A DNA stretch of 64,000 bases from Diphasiastrum complanatum (GCA_029204225.1 CM055109.1:43589054-43653053), one strand, 5' to 3'; shown: positions 10,119-21,145, numbered from the stretch's first letter. Translations and numbers: made by a program. The notes: generated from the letters alone by a model not told the origin.

Positions 10119-11189
10119 TTTTACAAGTAGAGGTGAGGAAGTCCTCCAAATCCAAAGTAGGGCCTCAAATGTCCTCCAAGCAACCTGCAAGCTTCAAGAT
10201 GCTCCCCAACTCCAAGCCATGATACCTCCACCTGCAAGTAAGGATCTGCAAGCCTCCAAGGATCTCTCCTCCATCTGTGTCCCTACTCTTTAAACACAAA
10301 GATAGATAACAAACTGGCCTCAAGTATTCACCACCCAACCATAGCTAGATCCAAGCTCCAAGCAAGACCTATCTAGCACCTCCTTGCTAACCATAAACAA
10401 ATCACAAGCATACCACAACACTCCATAGCATACTCAAGATCCGAACCCTACTTATGTCCCATACCATAAGCAAGATTCAAACCTTAAGCATACTACCACA
10501 AGAAAGCACTCTACACACTAGTAGCAACACTAGAGCATAAGCAAAGCAAACAAGAGAGATCTGCCCCTCCCAATGGGCGCCCTACTACCCTCATATAGAT
10601 GGCCCATGGACCCCTCCAATGCACTATGGAGTTCCATGCTCATCCAATGAGAGAGAGAGAAGCCTAGGGGAGTTAAAGAATCTCCAAGAGCCTCCATAGG
10701 CTTATGGAATGTCAAGAGACTCCTTCCATAACCTATGACTCTTTGAATGCCTTTCTTGTGGGAGTTGGGCACTCAATGGACACTTTAGAAGGGCTCCCGC
10801 TTACTAGGTCCCATTGCCCAAGTTGTGCAAGTATACTTTGGTCTTAGACCAATAAAGTGATATGGTTCAAGGTTGAGGCCCAAGGTTTAGAAAAATAGTC
10901 ACCCAACAACTTTCTAACACCTCTCTAGGTTCCATACCTCCATCCAAGGCATAGACACCTACCTGTCCTTAACCAAGGACACTAGCACCTTAATCTAAGG
11001 CACCTACCCTTAATACTAAGAGTACCCCTTATCCAAGGGTCACGTGACTCCATACCTCCAACTAAGGTATAGTCACTTGCATGTCCTTATCCAAGGGCAC
11101 ATACCCTTAGTGTTGGGGGCCATTTAGCCCCCAACACTAAATGGACTATTAGGAGTCTGAAGTACTGCTAGTTACATAGGTATGTAACA
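10119..11189 (-). repeat. Gypsy-2 3' LTR
   Basis: A direct repeat of 16682-17763. The upper edge is fixed by the PPT at 11190-11203 and by TGTTACATACC. The lower edge is fixed by the GATAC duplication. It is 1071 bp, with many short CCTCCAAG-type and CTTATCCAAGG repeats. It differs from the 5' LTR in a short region around 11108-11139, where it forms a perfect 13-bp hairpin. Confidence 0.92.
11108..11139. repeat. Perfect 13-bp inverted repeat within one Gypsy-2 LTR
   Basis: TAGTGTTGGGGGC at 11108-11120 is followed by loop CATTTA and its exact reverse complement GCCCCCAACACTA (11127-11139). The corresponding place in the other LTR (about 17672-17712) reads differently and has no such hairpin. 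Confidence 0.85.
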
Positions 11190-11203
11190 TTCCTCCCCCC
11201 TAA
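11190..11203 (-). other. Gypsy-2 polypurine tract
   Basis: On the minus strand this reads TTAGGGGGGAGGAA and is directly followed by the LTR start TGTTACATACC. It is the priming site for second-strand synthesis. Confidence 0.88.
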
Positions 11204-11204
11204 A

Positions 11205-12599
11205 CTTAAATTTTTCCTTGTAGGGAAAAGTTTGAAAAATTCTTCTGGAGATCAGTCTCCTTTTCCCATGTACCCTCCTCTTCTGATTTGCCCCTCCACC
11301 TGACTAAAAATTCTTGAAGCACTCTACTTCGTAGAGTCCTCTACCGACTATTAATAATTGCCTCGGGTTCAGGTGCTCCACTCACGGACTCATCACAAAG
11401 AAGTTCCACTAGATCTTCCACAGGGACCAGGGTCTCCCCAACCCCCATCAAGGGTTTCAACTTACTAACATGGAAAACATGATGAATTCCAACGTTAGCT
11501 AGAAGGTCTAGTTTGTATGCGACCTTGTTTATCACTTGAATAACCTTAAAAGGACCGCAATACCTAGGCGCCAACTTTGCACACTTAATAGTTTTCAAGC
11601 CCCTAGAGGGACTAGGGACTCTCAAAAACACCCAGTCGTTGACCATGAATACCTTGTGCTTCCAAGATAGATCAACATAGTGCCTTGCCCTATCCTAGGC
11701 ACTTCTTATGCTATCTTTAGCCAACTGTAACATTTCTTGCATATCCGTAAGGAAATCAGCTGCAGCTTGCACCCGTAGGTTTTTCATGCCAACACTAATT
11801 GGTGATCGAGGTTGAAAACCATACATAAGCATGAAAGGGCTGAATCCGGTCGCTAAATGTTTTGCACTGTTATATGCAAATTCCACCAGTGGAAGGTACT
11901 GTTCCCAATCAGACTGTCGATGGCCCACATATGCTCGAAGTATATCCTCCATCGTCTGATTGTCCTTTCTGTTTGACCGTCTGATTCCGGATGATCTGTA
12001 GAACTCAAACTTAAACTCGTTTCCAACTTTTCAAATACTGCTTGCCAAAAATTCCTAGTGAATTTTGGGTCACGGTCATTGACAATATCGCAAGGCAGCC
12101 CGTACAGTCGAAAAAGCTTATCAACGAACAGTTGAGCTAGTTCTGAAGCTTTAACAGTAGTTTTCGTTGGGATAAATTGAGCAAACTTCATAAGTCTATC
12201 AAGAATGACCAAAACCGAATCGTGGCCCTTCCCTATACATGGAAGCCCAACCACAAAATCCATAGATATATTTTTCTACTTTCCGGTAGGAATATCTAAA
12301 GGATGTAATAGGCCACTACCTTTTAGCCTCTCTGCTTTATTTAACTGGCACTTAGTACATTTAAGTACATAGGCCTCTACCTGACTTTTCATCTTAGGCC
12401 ACCAAAATTGCCTTCGAACTAAGTCAAGTGTTCTTTGTATACCCAGATGTCCTGCGCTTGGACTATCATGACACTCATGCAAGATTTGGGCCCTTACAAT
12501 GTCATTCTTCGGTACACACACCTTTCCTTTATGAAACAAAATCCTGTTTCGAATTAGGAAATTCGTTTCAGTCTTTCCCTGATTCGAGGAATCTTGCAA
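11205..12599 (-). pseudogene. Gypsy-2 integrase with C-terminal chromodomain
   Basis: The zinc-binding part (12599-12276) shows HECHDSPSAGHLGIQRT and CTKCQLN. The core (12263-11853) carries the D,D,E set in MDFVVGLP, IVNDRDPKF and ESDGQTERT. The C-terminal domain (11646-11341) shows RYCGPFKVIQVINKVAYKL and HHVFHVSKLKP. After a TAG at about 11340, the frame continues with FLVRWRGKSEEEGTWE, a chromodomain motif that in chromoviruses directs integration to particular chromatin. Frames are broken near 12270, 11850-11950, 11650 and 11340. Confidence 0.88.
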
Positions 12600-13291
12600 A
12601 CCTGAATCGACCCCCGAAAGTACTTGTTGCCGATACTTTCCAAAAAAAAAGGATTGAAATCATATAGTCCTTGAAGAGATTGAAACAACTCCGATTCTAT
12701 AACAGTAAAGCACAACTGATTAATAACCGGTAATCGACTCAAAGCATCCGCTAGAGTATTTTGACTTCCTTTACAATAACGTACAGAAAAGTCAAAGATT
12801 TGCATCAGCTCAGTCCATTTAGCTTGCCTCCCCTTTAAATCTGTAGCATCATAGAAATATCAAAGAGTCTGATGATCCATCAAAACTTCAAATCTGGCTC
12901 CATACAAATAATGTCGTCAAATTTTCAAGGAATGAACAATTGCAAACAGTTCTTTCTCATAGGTACAATACCTAGACTGAGCAAGATTAAGTTTCTTGCT
13001 TTCATAAGCCACAGGATGTCCATCCTGCATCAAAACATCTCCAATAGCACAATCATTGGCATCGGTCCTAACCACAAAAGTCTTATTAGGATTGCCAATG
13101 ATTAGTATTGGTGCCGAAAAGACACTTTTCTTAAGCAACTCAAAACAATTATTCATATCCTCCGTCCACACCACCAGTGGACTCTTAGCCCTCCGGCTTA
13201 GCTTCTTATAGCCTTTCAAGGCATGGGTAAGGGGAAATGCCAATCGAGCAAATTGGGTAATATGCTGACGGAAAAATCCTACAAACCCCAA
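12554..13291 (-). pseudogene. Gypsy-2 RNase H
   Basis: The frame 13291-12917 begins MGFVGFFRQHITQFARLAFP (RT-to-RNase H connection). It continues through VVRTDANDCAIGDVLMQDG and YCTYEKELFAIVHSLK, which carry the first Asp and the Glu of RNase H. The remainder lies in another frame (12805-12554) with KGSQNTLADALSRLP, the usual end of the domain. There is a frameshift or stop near 12850-12910. Confidence 0.85.
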
Positions 13292-13342
13292 GAAAGACTT
13301 GATTTCCCAAACTATGGTGAGAATAGGCCAATCAATAACCCT

Positions 13343-14223
13343 CTAGATACGATCAACCTCAATCTCCACCCCCCGTTCAGAAATCTTATGCCCCAAGTAA
13401 GACAATTCCTTAGCAAAAAAGTCACACTTAGACTCCTTGGCAAAGAGCTTTTCCCTTCTTAGAATGTCCAAGACAATCCTAAGATGCTCTTTATGTTCCG
13501 CCAAAGTCTTACTGAATACTAGGATATCATTTAAGAATACCACTACAAATCTTCCCAAATATGGCGTGAATAAATTTTTCATCATTTGTTGAAAAGTTGC
13601 CGGTGCATTTATCAAACCAAAAGGCAACACCAAAAATTCGTAGTGACCAAAGCGAGTTCAAAACCCGGTTTTTCGTATATCTTATGCCTTAATGCGTATC
13701 TGATGGTAGCCCGATCTTAGATCTATCTTGGTAAAGTACCCAGCACCACCAAGATAGTCTATTAGATCATCCACCCGCGACAGTGGATATCTATTCTTAA
13801 TGGTTACCTTGTTCAATTTCTTATAGTCGACGCAAAACCTTATAGTCCCATCCTTTTTGGCCACCAGAACCATGGTGATGCCCAAGGAGACTTACTAGGT
13901 TGTACCCACCCCTTTTTCAGGTAATCATGTAATTTCCTATTTACCTCAGCCTCTTCCGATGCACTCATCCTATAAGGACGCTGTGTGATTGGAATTGCTC
14001 CAGGTATTAGGTCAATTTTATGATCAATTGTCCTTTCTGGTGGTAAACCTACAGAAATGTCTAAAAAAACATCATTGAATTCCTGCCTAAGTTCATTATA
14101 GGCTTTAAATTCTATAGTGTTTTCACTGGGTATATTCATGGCATTTATGTTAAGTTCTTCATCATTGCAGCAAATGATATCATTATGAAAACATAAATAA
14201 ACTTTAAAATCAGAATTCGTCAT
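13343..14223 (-). pseudogene. Gypsy-2 reverse transcriptase with mutated catalytic box
   Basis: Overlapping frames (14223-13840, 13885-13682, 13633-13343) give [75 protein letters not shown] and LPFGLINAPATFQQMM, a chromovirus-type RT. The catalytic box reads VVVFLNDILVFSKT, so the first Asp of the DD pair is Asn. This, with two frameshifts and a stop at 13681, predicts an inactive enzyme. Confidence 0.88.
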
Positions 14224-14298
14224 AATAGAATTAAATTCATATTTAGAATAAGGGTTAATATTTTTAGTGTCAACACTTAAACTAGCCTTGATCTTAAT

Positions 14299-14691
14299 TT
14301 AAGAATTCTCATGCATAAAAGATAAAGATTTCTCAACAAAATCAATTCTCAATGACTTGTTCTTATCAAAATGCCATTGTTGCCCAAGAACAATATCTAC
14401 ATTAGCTAATTGAACAACATGGAATTCTAGTTTTTTAGGATAATCCTGAATGTGCAATTCTACATCAAGAACAATAAAATCCATCATATCGGAATTACTT
14501 CCCGATGCCATTGTCACACGGTATTTTTTCTCGGTAGGAAGGTTTAGCGTCTGCACCAAATTTACATTAATAAAGTTATGAGTGGATCCCGTGTCAAAAA
14601 GAACATTAACAACTTGATCATTAACTTTACCTTTAATGCAAATAAGGTCATTAGGACCAAAAACTAAAGAACTAAGGAAACAAACATCCAT
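14299..14691 (-). pseudogene. Gypsy-2 protease region
   Basis: The frame reads MDVCFLSSLVFGPNDLICI, then VNVLFDTGSTHNFINVNL, the retropepsin DTG active site. A second block, LGQQWHFDKNKSLRIDF, matches the flap/C-side motif of chromovirus proteases. It is continuous with the gag zinc knuckle upstream in the same frame. A stop at 14298 separates it from RT. Confidence 0.85.
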
Positions 14692-14720
14692 CTCATTACT
14701 TCGAGATAGATTACCTGAGG

Positions 14721-15618
14721 TTAAAGCTTGTTTTTTAACGCAATCATGTGCAAGGTGACCCTCGCCATTGCACTTGAAGCACAGGTTCTTCTTACGAGCT
14801 TCAGCTTTATCATTGTCACCATGATGGTTTTTAAAGTTTTTCTTGATTTTCTTAGGATTGTTGGAATTGGGATGTGTTTCACTAACAACTTCCCTATCCT
14901 TCCTCTTAAATTGAAAACCTTTTTTTTGCTCATTAGGTTGTTGACGCCTAGGTGGCTTAGGTGTGTCATCAAAGTATTTTCAGCCCTAATAGCATCTTCT
15001 AGGGTTTTTGGATGGTTCCTACGAACATCCACTTGATAATCTTTTGGTAACCCATCAATGAACATTAACATTTGTACCTTAGGCGGAATGTCACTATAAA
15101 GTGGATTCGGGTACTCATGAAAATCTTGAAAAATTGTTCCAAACCTTTATTCATGGTTAGAAGACTCAACTTTTGGAAGTGTTCATAGTCATCTAAAAGT
15201 GGTAGAAAATCATCCCTAAAAAGCTTGCAAAATCATCCCATGTACAAGGTTGATTGCCCTTTGCAACTAAGTCATCCCACTAAACTAAGGCTCTTCCTTC
15301 AAGGAACATGGTGACAGTGGATAACTTTTCAGATTTAGGAAATTGGTTCATGGCAAAGTATTTGTTCCAAACATTTAGCCAAGAACTTACCACTTATAAG
15401 TTCCTATCTTTCTTCTCTCCCTTAAACACTTTTACAGGAGGTGGAACTACATGCTTCTTCTGATTGGCTAACCTAGACTCTAAGTCTTGGTCTCTTTGAT
15501 TAGTTTCAAGAAGCTGCTTATTAGTGGCTTGAATTTGTTGGTATAAAAATTCAAGAGCTTGTGCCACATTGGATGGATTTGATAGATCAAATGTTGGGTT
15601 TTCATTGGTTTGATCCAT
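14721..15618 (-). pseudogene. Gypsy-2 gag with zinc knuckle
   Basis: The N-terminal frame (15618-15394) starts MDQTNENPTFDLSNPSNVAQ with a Gln-rich helix. Middle frames include the gag capsid end with MLMFIDGLPKDYQVDVRR and EDAIRAENTL (15071 downward). Near 14800-14740 the minus strand encodes CFKCNGEGHLAHDC, a CX2CX4HX4C nucleic-acid-binding knuckle, running on toward the protease. The region from about 15390 to 15075 is interrupted by stops. Confidence 0.8.
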
Positions 15619-15662
15619 TGGGGTTGCTTGTGTGTTTTCCTATTATGCAAATACAACAACAA

Positions 15663-16668
15663 GTGCTCAAATTAGAATGATAGAAATGCTTTTATTCTTA
15701 CATTCAATGCAAATAAAAAGCATTTACTTCTACTCATTCAATCTTATTGTTTATAAGCTCAATCCAAGCCTACTATTTGCAAGCTCAATCCAAGCTTAAG
15801 AGGAAAACAACAACAAGCTACATTTGCCTTAACCAAAAGCAAAAATGAAAACCAAATCTTTATGTAAACTTCAATTAACGAATCCAAGCTAATGTTTACA
15901 GAAAGTTCTTATTCCAATTCCAATTCCAATTCCAGTTGTCATTTCAAAAGCAACCAAAGTTTTCACATTTTTTCACTATTCTAGATTTCCAAAACCAAGA
16001 AACTAGTGTCTAGAAATGGATAACTAATGAAGCCTTATGAAAACTTTAATATTCAAATCTGATTTTCAAATTTACAGGTCTGAAAATCAGAACTTCAGAA
16101 TGACAAAAAAATAGAATTTCAAAACTTGTTTTATGCACAAAGTTACACTACCATTCCCTTCCTACATTGCCATTTTCATGAAACTAGGAGATAGAAAGGT
16201 GTAACTAATGAAGTTTGAATGAAAACTTCACTTTTTAGATCTGATTTTCAGATTTACAGGTCTGAAAAACAGAACTTCAAAGTGAAAATCAAAACTTCAA
16301 ACACTTCATTTATGCAAAAAAAAAAAAGAGCACTAGTTTTGATCAAAACCTAAAGCTAGAATCAATATTTTTGCCAAAAAAAGTTTGTATATGTAGAGGA
16401 AGACTTCCTCTACCCATCCCACAAATCTTTTTTCAGAACTTTTAAAAACCCAAAGCCCACTTTAAAACTTCTCTAACATGATAAAAAATCAGCCCCTAAA
16501 CAATTTTATAGGCATCACTACTCTCTTCCAAAGAGAACTAGATTCATTGGGCACTTCAACTACAAGCTTCCTACAACTAGAAGAGCCTATAATCTTCCCC
16601 CAAAAAAATTTAGTTGGTGATCTTAATAGAACTTGAAGAAGGTGAGAAATGTTACCATCCTTTGTCTA
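15663..16668 (-). other. Gypsy-2 leader between PBS and gag, with imperfect direct duplication
   Basis: About 1 kb of non-coding leader. Segments near 16000-16110 and 16178-16290 are imperfect direct repeats (both contain TAACTAATGAAG and ATCTGATTTTCA.ATTTACAGG). The region may include the RNA packaging signal, but no such element can be defined from sequence. Confidence 0.55.
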
Positions 16669-16680
16669 GCTTTGATACCA
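16669..16680 (-). other. Gypsy-2 primer-binding site
   Basis: On the minus strand this reads TGGTATCAAAGC, directly downstream of the 5' LTR. It matches the plant tRNA-iMet complementary PBS (TGGTATCAGAGC) with one change. Confidence 0.88.
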
Positions 16681-16681
16681 C

Positions 16682-17763
16682 TTTTACAAGTAGAGGTGAG
16701 GAAGTCTTCCAAATCCAAGGTAGGGCCTCCAAATGTCCTCCAAGCAATCTGCAAGCTTCAAGATGCTCCCCAACTCCAAGCTAGGATGCCTTCACCTGCA
16801 AGTAAGGATCTGCAAGCCTCCAAGGATCTCTCCTCCATCTGTGTCCCTACTCTTTAAACACAAAGATAGATAACAAGCTGGCCTCAAGTATTCACCACCC
16901 AACCATAGCTAGATCCAAGCTCCAAGCAAGACCTATCTAGCACCTCCTTGCTAACCATAAACAAATCACAAGCACACCGCAACACTCCATAGCATACTCA
17001 AGATCCAAACCCTACTTATGTCCCATACCATGAGCCAGACCCAAACCTTAAGCATACTACCACAAGAAAGCACTCTACACACTAGTAGCAACACTAGAGC
17101 ATAAGCAAAGCAAACAAGAGAGATCTCCCCCTTCCAATGGGTGCCCTACTACCCTCATATAGATGGCTCATGGACCCCTCCAATGCACTATGGAGTTCCA
17201 ATGCTCATCCAATGAGAGAGAGAGAAGCCTAGGGGAGTTAAAGAATCTCCAAGAGCCTCCATAGGCTTAAATGGAATGACAAGAGACTCCTTCCATAACC
17301 TATGACTCTTTGAATGCCTCTCTTGTGGGAGTTGGGAACTCAATGGACACTTTAGAAGGGCGCCCTCCTACTAGGTCCCATTGCCCAAGTTGTGCAAGTA
17401 TACTTTGGTCCTAGACCAATAAAGTGATATGTTTCAAGGTTGAGGCCCAAGGTTTAGAAAAATAGTCATCCAATGACTTTCTAACACCTCTCTAGGTTCC
17501 ATACCTCCATCCAAGGCATAGACACCCACCTGCCCTTAACCAAGAACACTAGTACCTTAATCTAAGACACCTACCCTTAATACGAAGAGTACCCCTTATT
17601 CAAGAGTCACGTGACTCCATACCTCCAACTAAGGTATAGTCACTTGTCTGTCCTTATCCAAGGACACATACCCTTAATCCTAAGGGTACCTTGCCATTTA
17701 GCCCTCAATACTAAATGGACTATTAGGGGTCTGAAATACTGCTAGTTACATAGGTATGTAACA
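16682..17763 (-). repeat. Gypsy-2 5' LTR
   Basis: A direct repeat of 10119-11189 (1082 bp). The upper edge TGTTACATACC (minus) abuts GATAC at 17764-17768. The lower edge abuts the PBS. Confidence 0.92.
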
Positions 17764-17768
17764 GATAC
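17764..17768. repeat. Target-site duplication GATAC, right copy (Gypsy-2)
   Basis: Identical to 10114-10118 and directly adjacent to the upper LTR edge. Confidence 0.85.
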
Positions 17769-18057
17769 TCTAGAAGTTGAGTTTCTTTCTGAGATCATGA
17801 GGAATCTGCCCATAAGCAGTACATCCAAAAACTCGTAAGTTTGATAGAAAAGGTTTGGTACCTATCCAAACTTCAAATGGTGTTTTGTCTGAGAGTCCTT
17901 TAGTAGGACATCTGTTCTGAATATAGATTGTTGTTGAAACAGCTTCAACCCAGAAGGACTTCAAAAGTGTCACATGTGATAACATGCACTTTGCCGATTC
18001 GACTAAGGTTATGTTCTTTCTCTTAGCAAGACCATTTGACTAAGGTGAATAGGAGAT
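17769..18057 (-). pseudogene. Copia-1 integrase fragment
   Basis: This minus-strand piece separated from the rest of Copia-1 by Gypsy-2 reads SNGLAKRKNITLVESAKCML, SFWVEAVSTTIYIQNRCPT and PFEVWIGTKPFLSNLRVFGC, the C-terminal half of a copia integrase core. The usual QQNG(V)AERKN block is altered to QSNGLAKRKN with a stop before it, and the catalytic Glu position reads Lys. Homology ends abruptly at about 18057, so the 5' half of Copia-1 is missing. Confidence 0.82.
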
Positions 18058-18482
18058 AATGTATTTTTAGCTATTTTTCCTATATAGGGAATATTTAGGG
18101 TCAAGTACCTTTTAGAGAGAGGAGAGAGAGTCATCTTCCTCATCCATAAATAGTAGAAAATACATGGAGAAACAGGTTCGAGAAACTTATTGTATTGTTG
18201 AGAGAGATCAATAGATCATTGTCACGGTTTCTTCCTCCATTGTGAGCATTGCTTTGTGTATTGTCTTCAAGCTCTCGTGTATGATCTTAGGTGCTATCCA
18301 AAAGTGGAAGGGTGCTGTTCTGCGGCCTGTTGCTGTTATTTTTGGCTGCCATCAGTATCTTTCATAAGTTTCTTTTGTCTCTTGAATGCTTTGTCAAGTT
18401 CATGTGTATCAAAAGTAGGATTAGGATGCTTTGCCATTTCTAGCTTTTGTAGCTTGTTGTGCAAAGAACTTAGCCAGAACAT
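18058..18482. other. Unassigned sequence, possibly LTR-derived
   Basis: No gene seen. It contains a GA-rich patch (18112-18131) and LTR-like AT-rich sequence. It lies between the broken end of Copia-1 and repeat R1. Confidence 0.3.
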
Positions 18483-18790
18483 TGATTTATACTAAGTAAT
18501 CAGGTCGTCAAATGCGATTGCCAGTTGGCTGGAGTCCGCTGGCATTCATCCAGTTCTTCTCAGAAGTTGCTTGCTGATAAGCGGCAACAATTGGTCATAA
18601 ACAGTCTGTCTGCATAAATGAACGTAAACTGCCATAGGCGAAAAATGCGACACTACATTTTTACACATAATTCCTGATAGGCAAAAAATGCAAAAAAGAC
18701 AACACTGCATTTTTTACACGAGATTTCTAACAGGCAAAAAATGCGACACTGTCGATTTTTTGTAAAGAGAGAAAACCCGACATTGTTGTC
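18483..18790. repeat. Dispersed repeat R1, copy 2
   Basis: Closely matches 23-310 in the same orientation. It continues into a plus-strand TATA-like box (TATAAAAAC near 18828), so it may be U3 of a plus-strand LTR. GCGAAAAATGCGAC-type motifs occur at 18638-18651 and 18735-18748. Confidence 0.65.
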
Positions 18791-19850
18791 AAACTCTGTG
18801 TATTTCTACAGACTATGTACAGATTGTATAAAAACATGAGACCTCAAGTGTAGGCTTTTACGTTGTCCGTAATGGCTTAAGTTATTTATTTCTAAGTTTA
18901 AGCTACCATGGGCACTGCACATAGATATGTAATTTCAAGTTATTTCAAGTTATGTAAAAGTTAGTCACAAAGGCGGGTTTGTCCCATGGCACCAATGAAA
19001 TTCCAAGTTAAGTTAGTCTATGTGGCCTACTTGTCTTATAGTGCCTTTTTGTAAGTGACCACCACTCCAAGTATATATAGGAGTGGAAGAGTCCATTTCA
19101 AAGAGAACCTCATTTGCAATACATGCCTATCTTTTCTCTCTGAGTATTCTCCCTTGTGGGGTTTCGTATATTGTGTTACTTCACATTGTATTGTACACTA
19201 TTCAATCTTGCTACAAGTTAAGTTAATCTAGACCCTCCATTCCTTAAGGTGCACCTTTAGAAGAGGAGGTTTAATTTGGGGTTTTATCATTATGGTTTTA
19301 AGTTAATCTAGGGCCTCCATTCTCTAGTAGGTTAAGCCTTAGAGAAGGAGGCTTGTTTTAGGGTTTTTATCATTGTGGTTTTAGTGGCTAAGGAGAGAAA
19401 AGAAAAAATAGTGGATCTTACCCTCAGGAATACTCACCATGCCCATTGTTGTCTTTCTCGCATCCATGCCTTGCTGGATGGGAATAGCCTTAATATAGAC
19501 TAGTTGGGAGCCGCCATAGCCATACTAGTTGGAAGCCGCCATAGTTGTACTAGATGGAGCCATAGCTCATTGGATGCTAAAGATACCACATTGGCACCAT
19601 TGCTGCTCTTTTTCTCGCTTTCTCTGCTTTTCTAGCTACTATTCCTTTGTTTTTCCATTTGTAGCTTTTACGCTTGCTTATTTCTTGTTCTAAATTAGTT
19701 TTATGTCTAGTTCTCTATTTTTCTGTTTCTTTTCATGTAGCCATCAACTTAAGATCAGTTAGACTGATCTATTTTGAGGGTTTTGTGCATGTTTCTTATT
19801 TTGACTTCTTGCTTGTTTTCTGCTTTCTCTGGTTAGTGCAAAAATGGTCC
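18791..19850 (+). other. LTR-like sequence with TATA box and 80-bp tandem duplication
   Basis: No gene seen. Plus-strand features are TATATATAGG near 19072 and a roughly 80-bp imperfect tandem duplication at 19222-19386, each copy beginning TTAAGTTAATCTAG and ending with TTTATCATT.TGGTTTT. Short repeats of CTAGTTGG.AGCCGCCATAG occur at 19500-19560. The architecture resembles a degenerate LTR, but no partner LTR was found. Confidence 0.35.
19222..19386. repeat. Imperfect tandem duplication, about 80 bp x2
   Basis: Two successive units both start TTAAGTTAATCTAG and contain CCTCCATTC and a GGAGG(T/C)TT segment. Unit 1 is about 19222-19301 and unit 2 about 19302-19386. Confidence 0.6.
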
Positions 19851-20519
19851 TCATAAAGGGTTTTTGAGCAACAAATGGAGATGCTCCTCTTCCATGTTGA
19901 AAGCACCTTGCCCTCCCCATGCTTCTGCACATAACCCACGAGGCTGCTGTCCAACCGGCCTTTCTTCGACAAAACCCGGGCCTCTTCTTCGCTGAAAGCC
20001 ACCATTGCTATACTGTGGAGCAGTTGATTCTTGCTCTAGTGCTTTTTTAGAAACAATTGAATGTGGAGCAGCTTGAATCATTGTTGCTCGTCTACATAAG
20101 TTCGCATGCACTTTTGCTCCTACTCTACATGGATTCATGATCAAGTTGAGGAGCATATAGCAACCGATCTGCGGCATGCGGGGTTGTGAAAATTGACAGT
20201 TTCTCAATTAGCTCAGATCTTGTAGACGGTGTGTTAGTCAGTTCTCGAATGCCAGTCCTCCTGGTTTTGCGTCTAATGGCAGCTGCTCCGGATCTGCCAT
20301 CTCTTCTCTAAAATACCTCAACATAAATCTGGTTCAAACATCCACACCCACTTGTGCCATCTCTGAAGGATCCAAGGACAGTGCATTGGAAGCTTTTGTG
20401 TTTTGTAAAAGGCTCAGTGTGGCAGTTTTTTTATTCAACAACAAAGGTGGCAGTCCAATTCCTTCACCAGCATGCCTCCTTCCAATTGCATAATTAGTAG
20501 CGTGGCTTGGCCGCATCAC
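19851..20519 (-). pseudogene. Unrecognised coding-like relic
   Basis: Minus-strand frames 20519-20334 (starts MMRPSHATNYAIGRRHAGEG) and 20207-19851 (starts MRNCQFSQPRMPQIGCYMLL) appear to be two parts of one sequence. They are joined by an interrupted stretch reading EEMADPEQLPLDAKPGG. Composition is protein-like and not simple repeat, with an Arg/Gly-rich segment (GGFQRRRGPGFVEERP). I do not recognise it. It may be a captured host-gene fragment or part of a transposon. Confidence 0.3.
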
Positions 20520-20717
20520 AAAAAAGAGCTATTTTTCAACCGTTTTCTGACATTCGCCCATCTGTTCCTAAGCCAAGCAGCAGGTGTGCAGTTTATAAAT
20601 CTTTAGTCAGGTGTGGGAATGCTTACTATCTGTTGTGCAAGTGCATAAACTCTCAGAAGTTTGTTGTGCGAGTTATTAAACATTCAGACATGTGTGCGAG
20701 TCATTTTGACTTGTTTT

Positions 20718-21063
20718 TGTTGCGAAAGCGAAACTGTTTCTTTTTCGTTTTCGTTTTCATATTCACAAACGATTTTGTGTCTTTGAATTTTCTTTTTCAC
20801 GGAAACTTCACAGGAACCTAGACACGCGACTGCACATCACAGAACACATTCTATTCTAGCTTTCAAGACAAACGACCAAGACCAAGAGATGCACGAAAAT
20901 ATAGCAATTGTATTATGAGTTTAATTTTTAGAGCGAGATGGTCAGTGTCTCGCTCGTTGGCGGAATGACATTCTGTTCTTTTCGCTATGTTCTGCTCGTT
21001 GTCAGACTTTCATGCATAACTCTTTTGTTTTTAGTATTTTTCTTTTTCTGCTCTACTCGCTAC

Positions 21064-21145
<82 letters not shown>

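Larger units (their letters stand above)
10119..17763 (-). mobile_element. Gypsy-2: complete chromovirus-type Ty3/gypsy element nested in Copia-1
   Basis: A 7645-bp element on the minus strand. It has a 5' LTR (16682-17763), PBS TGGTATCAAAGC, a leader, gag with zinc knuckle, protease, RT, RNase H, integrase and chromodomain, a PPT, and a 3' LTR (10119-11189). It is bounded by GATAC duplications. LTRs begin TGTTACATACC on the minus strand and differ from each other by scattered substitutions and small indels. The coding region is interrupted by several stops and the RT catalytic box is altered. It is structurally complete but not autonomous now. Confidence 0.93.

Noticed and set aside
23-18790. 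R1 copies as the LTR pair of a single giant element
   Set aside because: Similarity is limited to about 290 bp, no PBS or PPT at the expected positions, and Gypsy-1 has its own PPT and LTR start at 998-1012.
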